A stretch of 64,000 nt of DNA from an uncultured Tateyamaria sp. (lineage in GTDB: Bacteria > Pseudomonadota > Alphaproteobacteria > Rhodobacterales > Rhodobacteraceae): the NCBI RefSeq assembly GCF_947496075.1, contig NZ_CANMBJ010000002.1, positions 372,001-436,000 on the forward strand. The letters run 5' to 3'. Positions 61,950 through 64,000 of the stretch are shown in pieces; within the stretch, counting starts at the first letter, position 1, and each line of letters opens with the position of its first letter. The translations under genes and the position numbers were made by a program. The notes under the pieces are model-generated. The model saw only the letters and a program-made list of their open reading frames with translations, made no database searches and had not been told where the DNA came from.

Positions 61950-62834
61950 GTGAGAAACTTGGACATCACGACGCTTCGGTCGTTTGTCGCCGTTGCCGAA
62001 AGCGGCGGTGTAACCCGTGCTGCGGGGTTTTTGCATCTGACCCAATCGGCGGTTTCGATGCAGTTGAAGCGGTTGGAGGAATTGTTGGGCCTTGACCTGT
62101 TCGACCGATCCGGTCGGACCATCGCGCTGACCGCCTCGGGCGAGCAGTTGCTGGTCTTTGCCCGCCGCATGGTGGCGTTGAACGACGAGGTGATCACCCG
62201 TCTGACCGATCAGGCCTATGAAGGTGAGATCACACTGGGTGTGCCGCACGACATCGTCTACCCGGCCATTCCCCGCGTGTTGAAGCAGTTCCATGCGGCT
62301 TTCCCGCGTGTGAAGGTGCAATTGGACAGCTCTTATACACGACGTTTGAAAGCCGAGTTCGCCAAGGGTGCCTGTGACATCATCCTGACGACGGAAACGG
62401 GTATGGATGCCGGAGGGGAACAGCTGTGCACAAAGCCATTGTGCTGGGTCGGGGCCCCGGGGGGGTCCGCGTGGCGGCAACGGCCGTTGAAATTGGCGTT
62501 TGGGCGGCAATGCACGTTCCGCCCGCGGGTCGTTGAAGGATTGGACGCCGCGGACATCCCCTGGGACGTCGTTGTCGAAACTGAAAGTGACCGCACGATC
62601 GAGGCCACAGTCAGCGCGGATCTTGCCGTGCATACCATGATCGAAGGGACTGAACCGCCGCATCTGGATCGGATCGAACACGGGGGGGCGTTGCCTGACC
62701 TGCCGATGCACAGCATCAATCTGTATGGTGCAGGTGGGGCTGTGAACGAGGTGCATGACGCGCTTGTCGGTTTCCTGCGTCGCGCTTTTGCGGCACCAGA
62801 TGCCACGGCCTTGCGCGCGGTCGCGAACCGCTGA
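61950..62834 (+). CDS. LysR-family transcriptional regulator
   Basis: Regulator of 294 residues. The winged helix covers about residues 5-62 (RSFVAVAESGGVTRAAGFLH, LTQSAVSMQLKRLEELLGLD). A substrate domain follows (GEITLGVPHDIVYPAIPRVL, DIILTTETG). The start is GTG at 61950 behind AAGGAG. It likely binds the dyads upstream and controls itself and the DUF1127 gene. Confidence 0.9.
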   Translation: MRNLDITTLRSFVAVAESGGVTRAAGFLHLTQSAVSMQLKRLEELLGLDLFDRSGRTIALTASGEQLLVFARRMVALNDEVITRLTDQAYEGEITLGVPHDIVYPAIPRVLKQFHAAFPRVKVQLDSSYTRRLKAEFAKGACDIILTTETGMDAGGEQLCTKPLCWVGAPGGSAWRQRPLKLAFGRQCTFRPRVVEGLDAADIPWDVVVETESDRTIEATVSADLAVHTMIEGTEPPHLDRIEHGGALPDLPMHSINLYGAGGAVNEVHDALVGFLRRAFAAPDATALRAVANR

Positions 62835-63267
62835 CATCGGGGCGTATCGGGGGCGATTGGGCGGAATTCGGCCCATCGAAGCGCATGTCTGTCGTTCCTG
62901 CTGACGTAGATAAAATTGTGGTTACTTTGGCAATCATCACGCGTTACCGCGCTGCCGGATCGACGGAAACTGTAAGTATTTTGGTTTAGTGTTTTGAAAA
63001 GTAAAGAGAATTTGATTTTCATTTTGACGTTGGCACCGTTTGGCATCCCTCGATGCGCATGCACTCCTTGGTCAGCATTTCACTTATGGCGACACGCCTT
63101 ATGGCTGAAAGCCGCGCACGAAATTCCCGTCAAGCGGGTATCTTTCATTGAAAATTGCGTGCGTGATACGTAGTATACTGCCACTGAACACGGCGCGAGA
63201 GAACAACATGCGCCATTCTGATGGGCGCAAAGCGCGCCCATAGCGACATCACAGGGTTGGGAACATT
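62835..63267. other. 433-base intergenic stretch before the XRE gene
   Basis: The stretch is A+T-rich at 62970-63030. TATACT at 63174-63179 is a good -10 element; a TTGAAA at 63148-63153 is 20 bases away, so its -35 is uncertain. A hairpin-capable GGGCGCAAAGCGCGCCC lies at 63225-63241 in the likely leader. No gene or known RNA was recognised. Confidence 0.5.
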
Positions 63268-63639
63268 ATGGCACATTTGGTTGACGTACATGTCGGCAAG
63301 CGTATCCGGCAGCGCAGGTGGCTGATCGGGATGACCCAGCAAAAGCTGGCTGACATGGTTGGCATCAAATTTCAGCAGATTCAGAAGTACGAGACCGGTG
63401 CAAACCGCGTCAGCGCGTCCCGTCTGTGGGATATCGGAGAAGCGATGGGCGTTCCTGCTGCCTTTTTCTTCGAAGGTCTGAAGGAAGATGTCAGCCAGGC
63501 TGCGGCGACCGGGGCTGTTCCCGCCGATATGCTCAGCGACAAAGAGGCAATGGAGTTGGTCCGTACATACTACGCGATCCCCGAAGCACAGCGCCGCCGC
63601 CTGTTCGAGCTTGCACGGGTTCTGAGCGACGTCGCCTGA
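63268..63639 (+). CDS. XRE-family regulator, PhrR/PraR-like
   Basis: Regulator of 123 residues. Its helix-turn-helix (KRIRQRRWLIGMTQQKLADM, GIKFQQIQKYETGANRVSAS) matches the PhrR/PraR type common in alphaproteobacteria, where it controls surface and quorum-linked genes. A helical C-terminal part (EAMELVRTYYAIPEAQRRRL) follows. A hairpin separates it from the next gene. Confidence 0.9.
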   Translation: MAHLVDVHVGKRIRQRRWLIGMTQQKLADMVGIKFQQIQKYETGANRVSASRLWDIGEAMGVPAAFFFEGLKEDVSQAAATGAVPADMLSDKEAMELVRTYYAIPEAQRRRLFELARVLSDVA

Positions 63640-63669
63640 CCCCTTCAATTGTAGTCCGGGCTTGCGTCA

Positions 63670-63690
63670 CGGGTGCCACTCTGGCACCCG
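63670..63690 (+). terminator. Hairpin between the XRE and hisN-like genes
   Basis: CGGGTGCCA at 63670-63678 pairs with TGGCACCCG at 63682-63690 around three bases, seven bases before the next start. No T-run follows, so it may shape the next gene's ribosome site instead of ending transcription. Confidence 0.45.
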
Positions 63691-63696
63691 ATTGGC

Positions 63697-64000
63697 ATGA
63701 GCATTCTGATTTCTGACTTAACTGAAGTGGCCCATGCCATGGCTGATGCGGCCGGCGATGCCATTCTGCCGCACTTTCGGGCACGCGACCTTGATGACGA
63801 AAACAAAGCGTCTGATGGGTATGATCCGGTGACGATTGCCGATCGCGCTGCAGAGCAGGCGATGCGCGCGGTGTTGGCGGACAGACGTCCGGACGATGCT
63901 ATTCTAGGTGAAGAGTTTGGTGCGCATTCCGGTTCTAGTGGTCTGACATGGGTGTTAGACCCGATTGATGGCACCCGCGGGTTTGTATCGGGGACGCCGA
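63697..64000 (+). CDS. hisN: Inositol monophosphatase-family protein, histidinol-phosphatase-like (partial)
   Basis: The first 101 residues of an inositol-monophosphatase-fold enzyme, cut by the right edge. DPVTIADRAAEQAMRAVL, ILGEEFG and WVLDPIDGTRGFVSG carry the metal-binding Glu and Asp residues; DPIDGTRGF is the form found in histidinol-phosphatase HisN. The histidine-pathway role is inferred. Confidence 0.8.
   Translation, partial: MSILISDLTEVAHAMADAAGDAILPHFRARDLDDENKASDGYDPVTIADRAAEQAMRAVLADRRPDDAILGEEFGAHSGSSGLTWVLDPIDGTRGFVSGTP

Noticed and set aside
1..64000. tRNA, rRNA or intact insertion sequences
   Set aside because: No TPsiC-arm or anticodon-arm pattern, rRNA core or complete transposase was recognised; only the recombinase remnant at 30169 was found.

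Overview
The window looks like a chromosomal segment of a marine alphaproteobacterium of the Rhodobacteraceae (Roseobacter group). This is inferred from the G+C-rich coding style, the short intergenic repeats built on a CCCCGAGGTATTTTGGGCC or GGGAGCCTCCGGCGG core, an XRE regulator of the PhrR/PraR type next to a hisN-like gene, DUF1127 paired with LysR, and a Rhizobium-style rhamnose locus. No database search was possible; all assignments come from reading motifs and context.

Layout. 1-4.7 kb, minus strand: a Tat-exported peptide-type ABC binding protein (cut by the window edge), a CocE/NonD hydrolase and a glycerate 2-kinase. 4.8-13 kb, plus strand: a surface-adhesion operon with a BapA-like protein carrying seven Ig-like repeats and its own type I secretion machine (TolC-like lipoprotein, LapB-type ABC exporter, HlyD-type adaptor). 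13-31 kb: a mixed accessory region with lower G+C and many divergent regulator/target pairs (GntR-YbaK, LysR-oxidoreductase, LytTR-MipA), a class D beta-lactamase, a polysaccharide deacetylase, an FAH-family protein with a signal anchor, a GH64-like protein and a DEAD-box helicase. It ends in a gene graveyard with a tyrosine-recombinase fragment and a methyltransferase pseudogene.

31-33.7 kb, minus strand: four genes chained by 4-base overlaps (cytochrome b561-like protein, zinc-ribbon membrane protein, nitroreductase, dtd). 33.8-44.5 kb: a complete L-rhamnose locus. rhaRSTPQMK on the minus strand holds regulator, ABC importer, mutarotase and kinase; the divergent plus-strand rhaD (aldolase fused to a short-chain dehydrogenase) and rhaA (isomerase) complete the route to DHAP and lactaldehyde-derived product. 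Five GATTG elements with 10-base spacing lie in the divergent promoter. 44.5-49.5 kb, minus strand: a stress or envelope operon (29-residue membrane microprotein, XpaC, TelA, DUF2927 lipoprotein, DUF4241-like protein, SPFH-GYF).

49.6-64 kb: mostly core genes, including an RsuA-type pseudouridine synthase, tadA, a UPF0173 hydrolase, a ceramidase-like membrane protein, gatC-gatA, an Excalibur-type lipoprotein, an amidase, the RNase P RNA, an AraC/membrane-protein/YHS group, rpmG, a GNAT enzyme, a cupin, a Bax inhibitor-1 protein, DUF1127/LysR, the XRE regulator and a partial hisN-like gene. I saw no tRNA, rRNA, CRISPR array or intact insertion sequence.
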